Source: Aureibaculum luteum
GTDB taxonomy: Bacteria > Bacteroidota > Bacteroidia > Flavobacteriales > Flavobacteriaceae
NCBI RefSeq assembly: GCF_003449015.1
Contig: NZ_QRGD01000003.1
Span: 496,001-560,000 of the forward strand
Length of the DNA stretch: 64,000 nt
Direction of reading: 5' to 3'
Position numbers and translations under genes: made by a program. Below, in pieces: positions 36,619-44,526 of the stretch. Positions within the stretch are counted from its first letter, which is position 1. Every line of letters begins with the position of its first letter. The notes beneath the pieces are model-generated. The model searched no databases. It saw only the letters and a program-made list of their open reading frames with translations, and was not told where the DNA came from.

Positions 36619-36740
36619 AACGTCATTCAGAGAGTGAACAAACAGCATATTGACAGCTATTTAACATTCATGATGAGCGAAGAATCTTATTAAACTTTAT
36701 TCAAATAATAATGAGATTCCTCGTTCCTCGGAATGACATT
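36619..36740. repeat. Intergenic palindromic repeat element
   Basis: The ends are near inverted copies: AACGTCATTC at the left and GAATGACATT at the right. Inner arms also match: GAAGAATCTTATTA against TAATGAGATTCCTCG. The whole ~122-base unit could fold into one long imperfect hairpin in RNA. No ORF is present. The layout is that of a short dispersed palindromic or MITE-like element; copy number cannot be seen here. Confidence 0.55.
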
Positions 36741-36786
36741 ATTTTCAATACAAAAACACTAGTCGTTAATCCGTTTTCTATCTACA

Positions 36787-37431
36787 ATGAACTCTTATTT
36801 TACAAAAATTCCAAAATGGATTAGGTCAGTTTACCCAAAACAAATATGGAATTTTTCTAATTCTAGAAAAGAGATTTTTCTCACTTTTGATGATGGCCCT
36901 ACTCCCGAAATAACAGATTGGGTTTTAAACACGTTAGAACAATTTGATGCAAAAGCCACATTTTTCTGTATTGGTAATAACATTGAAAAGAATCCAACCA
37001 TATTTAAGAACATCATTAAAGCGGGACATTCAGTTGGCAACCATACCTACAACCATGAGAAAGGTTGGAAAACCAAGAATGAAGATTATTTAAATTCGGC
37101 TCTAAAAACAGATAGAATCATTGAGAAGTTAAACCTTAAACCGAATAACTCCAAACTGTTTCGCCCTCCTTACGGTAAAATAAAAAGATCACAAACAAAA
37201 CTTCTCTTAAAGAAAGGATACAAAATTGTCATGTGGTCTATTTTAAGTTGGGATTTCGACACATCTACTACTACTAATCAATGCTTTAACAATGTAATAA
37301 AAAACAATGAGCAAGGTGACATTATTGTATTTCATGATAGTGTAAAAGCCTTTGAAAGGCTACAAATAGTACTTCCGAAGGTGTTGGAATATTTTAGTGA
37401 TAAAGGATTTGTATTTAAAAGGATAAGTTAA
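36787..37431 (+). CDS. Polysaccharide deacetylase family protein (NodB domain)
   Basis: The 214-residue protein is essentially one NodB domain. It shows motif 1 LTFDDGP (Asp35, Asp36), motif 2 with the metal His pair in GNHTYNH (H-x3-H), motif 3 RPPYG, then WSILSWDFD, and the catalytic His in DIIVFHDS. All key residues are present, so metal-dependent N- or O-deacetylation of a glycan (peptidoglycan or chitin-like) is expected. No classic signal peptide is visible at the N-terminus, though a short amphipathic start precedes the domain. It is a single gene, convergent with the thioredoxin-like gene. Confidence 0.92.
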   Translation: MNSYFTKIPKWIRSVYPKQIWNFSNSRKEIFLTFDDGPTPEITDWVLNTLEQFDAKATFFCIGNNIEKNPTIFKNIIKAGHSVGNHTYNHEKGWKTKNEDYLNSALKTDRIIEKLNLKPNNSKLFRPPYGKIKRSQTKLLLKKGYKIVMWSILSWDFDTSTTTNQCFNNVIKNNEQGDIIVFHDSVKAFERLQIVLPKVLEYFSDKGFVFKRIS

Positions 37432-37520
37432 TTAGCAATTTATCATAAACAGTAGTGAAACTCCTCGTACTACTCTTTAATAGCATAACAAGGTTGAAAA
37501 ATTAATACATCATGCCTCAA

Positions 37521-37817
37521 TTAAACGTACTGCTCTACTAAACTTATTAAGGTATTCGCATCTTGTTCTCCAGATTGACGCCATTTCATTTCGCCATTCT
37601 TGTAAATGATAAATGTCGGGTTACCTTTTATACGTAAAGCGTTTGCTAAGATTTCGTTTTTGTCAATATCTATCTTTATGACCTTGGCTTTATCTCCTAA
37701 AGCTGCAGCAACATCTCTTAACACTTTATGGAAAGTATTGTTATTTTCATTCCAATCCGCGTAAAAATCAATTAAAGTAGGAATACTTGAACTGATTAAC
37801 TCACCAAATTTTGCCAT
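37521..37817 (-). CDS. Thioredoxin-fold protein lacking the CxxC motif
   Basis: The 98-residue protein has a complete thioredoxin fold pattern: IDFYADW at the end of strand 1, the IKIDIDKNEILANALRIKGNPTFIIYKNGE block with the cis-proline, and a C-terminal helix. Where thioredoxin has WCGPC it has WNENN (residues 22-26), and there is no cysteine in the protein at all. It therefore cannot do dithiol exchange. A binding, chaperone or regulatory role is possible. The cytosolic start at 37817 follows a perfect TATATTTG box about 55 bases upstream. Confidence 0.85.
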   Translation of the reverse strand: MAKFGELISSSIPTLIDFYADWNENNNTFHKVLRDVAAALGDKAKVIKIDIDKNEILANALRIKGNPTFIIYKNGEMKWRQSGEQDANTLISLVEQYV

Positions 37818-37871
37818 AAAATATATTATTAAATATTAAACAATCTACTACGAGTTAAAGGGTTAGTTATA

Positions 37872-37879
37872 CAAATATA
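37872..37879 (-). promoter_or_regulatory. Promoter -7 box (TATATTTG) for the thioredoxin-like gene
   Basis: A perfect TAnnTTTG match on the minus strand, 55 bases upstream of the ATG at 37817. Confidence 0.5.
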
Positions 37880-38089
37880 ACATTTTTAGATTATTTTTTA
37901 ACCTTTTAACGTAATAACAAACATTTCTACTATAACCACTGACAATTGATAAACTAAATACGATATATCGATGATATCAATTGCTCAATAAAAAAAAAAA
38001 AATAAACTTATAATCATAATAAACAGAAACTACGTTTGCATAGGTAGCAAAACAAACTCAAAGCAATCCATAAATATATTTTTTAGCAT

Positions 38090-38812
38090 TTATTTAACCA
38101 TATTAACCATATTAATAATCTTCTCAGAATCGGAAATCGCCAACATTGTTTCGTCAAAAAAACGGTCGCTATTCATAGTAACATTAACTTTCTTTTGGGT
38201 ACAGTATAATGAAGTTGCAGAAAAATGGATTTGTTTAAATCCAGCATTTTTAAATTCCAAAATAGTATCTATGTTCACACCACCACCTGGCATAATTTCA
38301 ATAAATGCACCCGCCTTATCTTTAAGTTTTTTCAATAATTCAATTCCTCTTAAAGCTTGATCTTCTTGTCCTGAAGTTAAAATTCTTTTAACTCCAACTT
38401 CCTTCAACTCATCCAAGCTCTTAAGAGGATTAACCACCCAATCAAAGGCTCTATGAAAAGTAAAAGACATAGGTATTGCTAACTCAACTAACTCTTTTGT
38501 TCTTTCTAAATCAATTGAATTATCAGAATTTAAAATACCAGAAACTACACCTTCACACCCAAGCTTTTTACATAACACAATATCTTGCTTCATCACCTCA
38601 AAATCAGCGTTAGAATATGTAAAATCTCCACTTCTTGGACGAATTAAAACATGCACAGGAATCCTTAAATCTTGTTTTATCTTTTTTATCAATCCATAAG
38701 ATGGTGTAATACCACCAACTGCCAATTCTGAACACAATTCAATTCGATCAGCCCCAGAAGCTTCAGCATTTACTGCAGATTGGTAACTATTTGCACAAAT
38801 CTCTATTTTCAT
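38090..38812 (-). CDS. cutC: CutC family protein
   Basis: The 240-residue cytosolic protein is a CutC TIM-barrel. It has the N-terminal IEICANSYQSAVNAEASGADRIELCSELAVGG, VHVLIRPRSGDFTYS, TFHRAFD, and KRILTSGQEDQA with a late IMPGGGVN. CutC was first linked to copper tolerance, but that role is disputed, and its active-site-like barrel suggests an enzyme. Here it is divergent from a sugar permease and glycosylasparaginase, which fits a metabolic role in glycan breakdown better than copper handling. That reading is inference. Confidence 0.9.
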   Translation of the reverse strand: MKIEICANSYQSAVNAEASGADRIELCSELAVGGITPSYGLIKKIKQDLRIPVHVLIRPRSGDFTYSNADFEVMKQDIVLCKKLGCEGVVSGILNSDNSIDLERTKELVELAIPMSFTFHRAFDWVVNPLKSLDELKEVGVKRILTSGQEDQALRGIELLKKLKDKAGAFIEIMPGGGVNIDTILEFKNAGFKQIHFSATSLYCTQKKVNVTMNSDRFFDETMLAISDSEKIINMVNMVK

Positions 38813-38871
38813 GGTTTACTATTTTAGCATTCCTTTTAGCATTAATCTACTGTTGTTAATCTAAAATCTGA

Positions 38872-38879
38872 CAAAGTTA
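38872..38879 (-). promoter_or_regulatory. Promoter -7 box (TAACTTTG) for cutC
   Basis: A perfect TAnnTTTG match on the minus strand, 60 bases upstream of the cutC ATG, in the divergent region shared with the sugar permease. Confidence 0.5.
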
Positions 38880-38958
38880 TCACTGTTTTTAGTATCTTGC
38901 TTCACTTAATAAAAATCACTACTAAATAGTAATAATATTCAACTCAAAAATACAACTA

Positions 38959-40296
38959 ATGAATCAAGAAAAATCATATCGCAGTTCCTTTATATTATTA
39001 ACCGTATTATTTTTCCTGTGGGGATTTATAACCGTATTAGTTGATTCTCTAATTCCTCGCTTACGTGAATTGTTTACACTTTCTTACTTCCAAGCAGGTA
39101 TGGTGCAATTTGCATTTTTTGGAGCCTACTTTATATTGTCAATCCCTGCCAGTTTTATACTTTCTAAAATTGGATATAAACGCGGAATTATATTAGGATT
39201 AATAACTATGGCTGTTGGATGTTTACTATTTTATCCTGCGGCATCCTATCGTGAATTTAGCATTTTTATGTTGGCCTATTTTATTTTGGCAGGTGGAATG
39301 ACTGTGTTACAAGTAGCAGCAAATCCTTATGTTGCTGCCTTAGGTAGTGAAGATGGTGCTTCAAGTCGATTAAATTTATCACAAGCCTTTAACTCCGTTG
39401 GTACAGCTATTGCTCCTATAATTGGTGCATTATATATCTTAAGTGACAAAATAAAAACACCAGAAGAAATTAGTTCATTAGTGGGTGCTGCAAAGGAAAC
39501 TTATTTGACTGCAGAAGCTGCGGCAGTGCAAACGCCTTTTATAGGCTTGGCAATTTTTATAGGATTAATTGCCGTTGTTTTCTTTTTTGCAAAATTACCA
39601 AAACTGATAAGTGAAGAGTCTACAGGTACCTATGCTCAAGCCTTTAAACAAAAGAATTTAATGTTGGGTGTTTTAGGGATTTTCTTTTATGTGGGTGCTG
39701 AAGTTGCCATTGGTAGCTATTTAATCAATTATTTTTTAGATATGAACCTCGTGCCTTTGGTAAGAGATAGTTCAGTAATGATGAATACAGCAAATTTTAT
39801 AGCTAACCTTTTCCAAAAATCATTGGATGGTGCAGATGATAAGGCACTGTTAGGTATTTTTGTATTGTTCTATTGGACGGGGGCAATGGTAGGTCGTTTT
39901 GTAGGGTCATATTTAACCACTGTAATGAAACCAGGAAAAGTACTGGGTGTTTTTGCAACACTTGCCGTTACCTTAATTGTTATTTCAATGAGTACAACAG
40001 GGCTAGTTTCTATGTGGACAATTATAGCCGTAGGATTGTTTAACTCTATTATGTTTCCAACGATATTTACCTTAGCCATCGACGGTCTTGGTCCATTAAA
40101 ACCAAAAGCTTCTGGTTTACTTTGTACAGCTATTGTAGGTGGTGCTATTATTCCACCTTTATTTGGATTACTTACTGATAATGTTGGCTTTAAAACGGCA
40201 TTAATTTTTGTTATTTGTTGCTATGGATACATATTATTTTATGGATTGAAAAATACACGTAGTAAACATAAAAATGTTACAGAATACAGTTTGTAA
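38959..40296 (+). CDS. MFS sugar permease (FucP/GluP-like, FHS family)
   Basis: The 445-residue protein has about 12 hydrophobic spans. It shows hallmarks of the fucose/glucose/galactose:H+ symporter family: FFLWGFITVLVDSLIPRLRE in span 1, FFGAYFILSIPASFILSKIGYKRGI, and MTVLQVAANPYVAALG. The family imports L-fucose, glucose, galactose or GlcNAc in different species, and the sugar cannot be fixed here. The glycosylasparaginase gene follows after 74 bases, so a GlcNAc-type sugar released from glycoproteins is a reasonable guess. Confidence 0.9.
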   Translation: MNQEKSYRSSFILLTVLFFLWGFITVLVDSLIPRLRELFTLSYFQAGMVQFAFFGAYFILSIPASFILSKIGYKRGIILGLITMAVGCLLFYPAASYREFSIFMLAYFILAGGMTVLQVAANPYVAALGSEDGASSRLNLSQAFNSVGTAIAPIIGALYILSDKIKTPEEISSLVGAAKETYLTAEAAAVQTPFIGLAIFIGLIAVVFFFAKLPKLISEESTGTYAQAFKQKNLMLGVLGIFFYVGAEVAIGSYLINYFLDMNLVPLVRDSSVMMNTANFIANLFQKSLDGADDKALLGIFVLFYWTGAMVGRFVGSYLTTVMKPGKVLGVFATLAVTLIVISMSTTGLVSMWTIIAVGLFNSIMFPTIFTLAIDGLGPLKPKASGLLCTAIVGGAIIPPLFGLLTDNVGFKTALIFVICCYGYILFYGLKNTRSKHKNVTEYSL

Positions 40297-40370
40297 AAAA
40301 ACAGTCTGTATTGCTAAAACGGAAATGGAAATGCATGAATTAATCTAAATAACGACCAATAAATCAATAT

Positions 40371-41381
40371 ATGAAACGTAGAAATTTTATAAAAAACGCT
40401 TCCTTAAGTGGAGTTGGGCTAGCCATAGGAACTTCGTTAACAAACTGTGCAGAGAAAGCTCCTATTAAGAATGAAAAAATAATTGCATCCTCTGAAAAAG
40501 CGTCTTTACCATTGGTAATTGCAACTTGGAATTTCCCGAACGCCACAACCAAAGCTTGGGAAACATTTCAAGAAGGAAAATCGGCTCTTGATGCCGTTGA
40601 ACAAGGTTGTAAAGTTGAAGAAGCTGATTTAAATAACACTACCGTAGGTAATGGAGCTTCACCAGACAGAGATGGTAATGTTACCCTAGATTCTTGTATA
40701 ATGAACTCCAAAGGTGATTGCGGATCAGTTGTCTATTTACAAAACATTACACATGCTATTTCAGTAGCAAGAAAAGTGATGGAAGATACGCCTCATGTGA
40801 TGTTAGCAGGTAAAGGAGCTGAACAATTTGCTTATGAAAGTGGATTTAAAAAAGAAGATTTATTAACTGAATCGTCTAAAAAAGCATGGGAAGAGTGGAA
40901 AGTAAAATCAGAATATAAACCAATTATTAATATTGAAAATCACGATACCATTGGTATGCTAGCGGTTGATAAGAATGGAGACATTTGTGGGGCATGTACA
41001 ACAAGCGGATTAGCTTATAAAATGGCGGGACGTGTTGGTGATTCTCCTATTATTGGTGCTGGATTGTTTGTTGATAATGAAATTGGTGCTGCCGTTGCCA
41101 CGGGATTGGGTGAAGAAGTTATGAAAACCGTAGGTAGTTTTTTAGTTGTAGAATTAATGCGACAAGGTAAATCTCCGCAAGAAGCTTGTGAAGAAGCCAT
41201 AAAACGAATTGTATCCAAACCAAATAGCAATTATAAAAACTTTCAAGTCGGTTATATTGCCGTTAACAAAAAAGGAGAAACAGGCTCCTACTCTATCCAT
41301 AAAAACTTTAGTATGAGCAAATTTCAGGATGGCAAAAACACAAATACCCAATCTGATTATTTTATTAAAGAAGAAAAATAA
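40371..41381 (+). CDS. N4-(beta-N-acetylglucosaminyl)-L-asparaginase (glycosylasparaginase), exported
   Basis: This Ntn hydrolase splits the GlcNAc-Asn bond left after glycoprotein breakdown. The 336-residue precursor starts with a twin-arginine-like signal (KRRNFIKNASLSGVG), and Cys26 in SLTNC could also be a lipobox. The self-cleavage site is at HDTIGM with the nucleophile Thr193, and the downstream GRVGDSPIIGAGLFVDNEIGA block binds substrate. All key residues are present. It shares direction with the sugar permease, which would take up released sugar or its products. It ends before a strong terminator. Confidence 0.92.
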   Translation: MKRRNFIKNASLSGVGLAIGTSLTNCAEKAPIKNEKIIASSEKASLPLVIATWNFPNATTKAWETFQEGKSALDAVEQGCKVEEADLNNTTVGNGASPDRDGNVTLDSCIMNSKGDCGSVVYLQNITHAISVARKVMEDTPHVMLAGKGAEQFAYESGFKKEDLLTESSKKAWEEWKVKSEYKPIINIENHDTIGMLAVDKNGDICGACTTSGLAYKMAGRVGDSPIIGAGLFVDNEIGAAVATGLGEEVMKTVGSFLVVELMRQGKSPQEACEEAIKRIVSKPNSNYKNFQVGYIAVNKKGETGSYSIHKNFSMSKFQDGKNTNTQSDYFIKEEK

Positions 41382-41409
41382 TTTAAACCAAATACATACA
41401 ATAATATAG

Positions 41410-41443
41410 ACCTCACAATTCTTTAAGATTTGTGAGGTTTTTT
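41410..41443 (+). terminator. Rho-independent terminator after the glycosylasparaginase gene
   Basis: ACCTCACAA pairs with TTGTGAGGT in a 9-bp stem with an 11-base loop, followed by six T residues. Confidence 0.88.
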
Positions 41444-41512
41444 ATTAGCAAATAAAATATTTTATTTGTCTAAACAATCTTTGTAGATTTGAGCATACTT
41501 GAAAATACAACA

Positions 41513-44350
41513 ATGTCTGCACAAAAACGCTTATTCTTACTCGATGCTTTTGCTTTAATCTTTAGAGGTTATTACGCTTTTATAAAAAACCCTATCATAA
41601 ATTCTAAAGGTATGGACACCTCAGCCATAATGGGATTTATGAATTCATTACTAGATGTAATAAAAAGAGAAAACCCTGATCACTTAGCTGTGTGTTTTGA
41701 CAAAGGTGGTAGTGTAGATCGTGTGGAAATGTTTGCAGAATATAAAGCCAACAGAGACGAAACACCCGAAGCTATAAAAATTGCCGTGCCTTACATACAA
41801 GAAATTTTAAAAGCCATGCACATTCCAATTATGGTAAAAGAAGGCTTTGAAGCAGACGATGTTATTGGCACACTAGCTAAAAAAGCTGAAAAAGAGGGTT
41901 ACCAAACTTTTATGGTTACGCCCGATAAAGATTTTGCTCAATTGGTTTCTGAGAACATTTTTATGTATAGACCTAGATTTGGGGGAGGCTATGAAACTTG
42001 GGGTGTACCTGAGATACTTGAAAAGTTTGAAATTACTGACCCTTTACAGGTTATAGATTTTTTGGCAATGAAAGGTGATGCTATTGACAATATTCCTGGT
42101 TTACCAGGCGTGGGAGATAAAACAGCCAAAAAGTTCTTAGCTGCTTATGGTAGTATTGAAGGATTATTCGAAAACAGTCACGAACTTAAAGGTAAGATGA
42201 AAGAAAAGGTAGAGGCCAACGTTGAACTTGGACTTTTATCAAAAAAATTGGCGACAATCATGTTAGATGTTCCTGTGGAATTTGATGCTAAAGATTTTGA
42301 ACTCGACCAACCCAACTTGCCTAAAGTTACTGAGATTTTTGAAGAATTAGAGTTTAGAAGATTATTGGTTAATCTTGAAAAAACTTTCGCCCCAAAAGAT
42401 GAAAACATGGAAGTAAAGCCTCAAATACAAACAAAAAAAGAAGGAGCTAAAAACAATCCAACAGACAATATTCAATTTGACTTATTTGCAGCTCCTGGAA
42501 CAGGAAGTAGCGAACCAAAAGTGATAGTTAACGGATTTAACTCCATTGAAAACACTACTCATTTTTACCAATTGGCAAACACGCCTCTTTCAAGAAAACT
42601 ATTATTAAAACAACTACTAGCTCAAAAATCAGTGTGTTTTGATACGGAAACTACGGGTTTAAAATCTTTGGAAGTAGAATTAATTGGCATTGCTTTTTCA
42701 TGGGAACACCACAAAGGTTTTTATGTTCATTTTCCAGAAAACCAAGAAGAGACGTTGCAAATTCTTGAAGAGTTTAGACCCTTTTTTGAAGACGAAGCCA
42801 TTGAAAAAGTAGGTCATAATTTAAAATATGATATTAAGGTATTGTCCAATTATAATATCCCGGTAAAAGGTAAATTATTTGACACCATGATTGCACATTA
42901 TCTGATAAACCCAGATATGCGTCACGGTATGGATATGCTAGCAGAAACGTATCTTAACTATCAACCGGTTCCAATTACAGAATTGATTGGTAAAAAAGGA
43001 AAAAACCAAGGCAACATGCGTGATGTTAAATTGGAAAAACAAACTGAATATGCGGTTGAAGATGCTGACATTACATTACAACTTAAAACACATTTTACTA
43101 AGGAATTAGAAGGTAGCAACCTTACCAAATTATTCAATGATGTAGAAATGCCATTGGTAGTAGTACTTTCTGCTATGGAAATTGAAGGAATTAACATAAA
43201 TACTAGTTTTCTAAAAGAACTATCAGTAGCTTTAAATAAAGACATTGAACGTTTAGAAAAAAGTATTTATGAGCAAGCAGGAGAAGAATTTAATTTAGCA
43301 TCTCCAAAACAATTGGGGCCTATTTTATTTGACAAGCTTAAATTAGTAGACAAACCAAAAAAGACAAAAACAGGTCAATATTCTACTGCTGAAGATGTCT
43401 TATCCTTCTTAGCGAAAGACCATCAAATTATTAGAGATATTCAAGAATTTAGACAATATAAAAAATTACAAAGTACCTACGTAGATGCGTTGCCTAATGA
43501 AGTAAACCCGAAAACAAATAGAATACACACAGTATATGCTCAAGCGGTCGCCGCTACGGGTAGATTGAGTTCTAACAATCCTAATTTACAGAACATTCCG
43601 ATACGAACTGAACGCGGAAGACAAGTACGAAAAGCATTTATCCCAAGAGATAAAAATTATACATTGTTGGCAGCGGATTATTCTCAAATTGAATTGCGAA
43701 TTATTGCCGCATTAAGCAAAGAGGATAACATGATAAATGCATTTAAAAACAAAGAAGATATCCATGCTTCTACTGCAGCTAAAGTTTTTAATGTCCCAAT
43801 TAGTGAAGTAACTCGTGAACAACGTGGCAATGCGAAAACAGTAAATTTCGGAATTATATATGGGGTTTCTGCATTTGGCTTGAGTAATCAAACCTCGCTG
43901 TCACGAAGCGAAGCAAAGGAATTGATTGATACCTATTATGAAACCTACCCTAAATTACGCAGTTATATGGATGGTCAAATTCATTTTGCTAGAGAAAATG
44001 GTTATGTGGAGACCGTGTTAGGTAGACGTCGATATTTAAAAGATATAAATTCTCGTAACGCTATAGTTCGAGGAGCCGCGGAACGTAATGCTGTAAATGC
44101 CCCTATCCAAGGAAGTGCCGCTGACATTATTAAATTAGCAATGATTAATATTTACAAACGCTTTCAACAAGAAAAATTTAAAAGTAAAATGTTATTGCAA
44201 GTTCATGATGAATTAGTTTTTGATGCACACAATGATGAACTGGAAATTATAAAACCCATCATTAAACAAGAAATGGAAAATGCATACAAATTATCCGTAC
44301 CTTTAGATGTTGAGATTGGATTAGGTGAAGATTGGCTAGTGGCTCATTAG
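41513..44350 (+). CDS. polA: DNA polymerase I
   Basis: PolA fills gaps and removes primers in replication and repair. I start it at the ATG at 41513 (945 residues, SAQKRLFLLDAFALIFRGYYAF); the open frame upstream offers only a TTG at 41489. The 5'-3' exonuclease domain (about 1-300) has EGFEADDVIGTLA. The 3'-5' exonuclease is active-looking, with FDTETTG, GHNLKYDIKVL and YAVEDADITL. The polymerase domain has LLAADYSQIELRI, the O-helix RGNAKTVNFGIIYG and LLQVHDELVF. An AATCTTTG sequence just upstream may be the -7 box. A tiny Lys-rich gene follows. Confidence 0.97.
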   Translation: MSAQKRLFLLDAFALIFRGYYAFIKNPIINSKGMDTSAIMGFMNSLLDVIKRENPDHLAVCFDKGGSVDRVEMFAEYKANRDETPEAIKIAVPYIQEILKAMHIPIMVKEGFEADDVIGTLAKKAEKEGYQTFMVTPDKDFAQLVSENIFMYRPRFGGGYETWGVPEILEKFEITDPLQVIDFLAMKGDAIDNIPGLPGVGDKTAKKFLAAYGSIEGLFENSHELKGKMKEKVEANVELGLLSKKLATIMLDVPVEFDAKDFELDQPNLPKVTEIFEELEFRRLLVNLEKTFAPKDENMEVKPQIQTKKEGAKNNPTDNIQFDLFAAPGTGSSEPKVIVNGFNSIENTTHFYQLANTPLSRKLLLKQLLAQKSVCFDTETTGLKSLEVELIGIAFSWEHHKGFYVHFPENQEETLQILEEFRPFFEDEAIEKVGHNLKYDIKVLSNYNIPVKGKLFDTMIAHYLINPDMRHGMDMLAETYLNYQPVPITELIGKKGKNQGNMRDVKLEKQTEYAVEDADITLQLKTHFTKELEGSNLTKLFNDVEMPLVVVLSAMEIEGININTSFLKELSVALNKDIERLEKSIYEQAGEEFNLASPKQLGPILFDKLKLVDKPKKTKTGQYSTAEDVLSFLAKDHQIIRDIQEFRQYKKLQSTYVDALPNEVNPKTNRIHTVYAQAVAATGRLSSNNPNLQNIPIRTERGRQVRKAFIPRDKNYTLLAADYSQIELRIIAALSKEDNMINAFKNKEDIHASTAAKVFNVPISEVTREQRGNAKTVNFGIIYGVSAFGLSNQTSLSRSEAKELIDTYYETYPKLRSYMDGQIHFARENGYVETVLGRRRYLKDINSRNAIVRGAAERNAVNAPIQGSAADIIKLAMINIYKRFQQEKFKSKMLLQVHDELVFDAHNDELEIIKPIIKQEMENAYKLSVPLDVEIGLGEDWLVAH

Positions 44351-44407
44351 AACTCAATCAAACTTCAAGATAGATAAAAAAGTAACTAATTATTTAAAAA
44401 AAATACC

Positions 44408-44512
44408 ATGGCAAAATCACAAGATTCAAAGAAAAATGTAAAAAAAGAACCTCTTTTAAGTGCAAAAGAAAAGAAGCAAGCAAAAAGAGATAAAAAAAAT
44501 AAAAGAGAATAG
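44408..44512 (+). CDS. Very small Lys-rich protein (34 residues)
   Basis: ATG to TAG encodes a 34-residue, strongly basic product that starts MAKSQDSKKNVKKEPLLSAK and ends KRDKKNKRE, with no hydrophobic part. It lies 57 bases after polA on the same strand and just before the convergent ggt gene. The length and start look genuine, and I have the impression that short Lys-rich proteins of this kind occur in related genomes, but this cannot be checked here. Nucleic-acid or ribosome binding would fit the charge. Confidence 0.45.
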   Translation: MAKSQDSKKNVKKEPLLSAKEKKQAKRDKKNKRE

Positions 44513-44526
44513 GTTAATCTATTCAA

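Noticed and set aside
41489-41512. TTG start extending polA
   Set aside because: The ATG at 41513 gives the usual PolA N-terminus. The extension lies within a few bases of the likely promoter.
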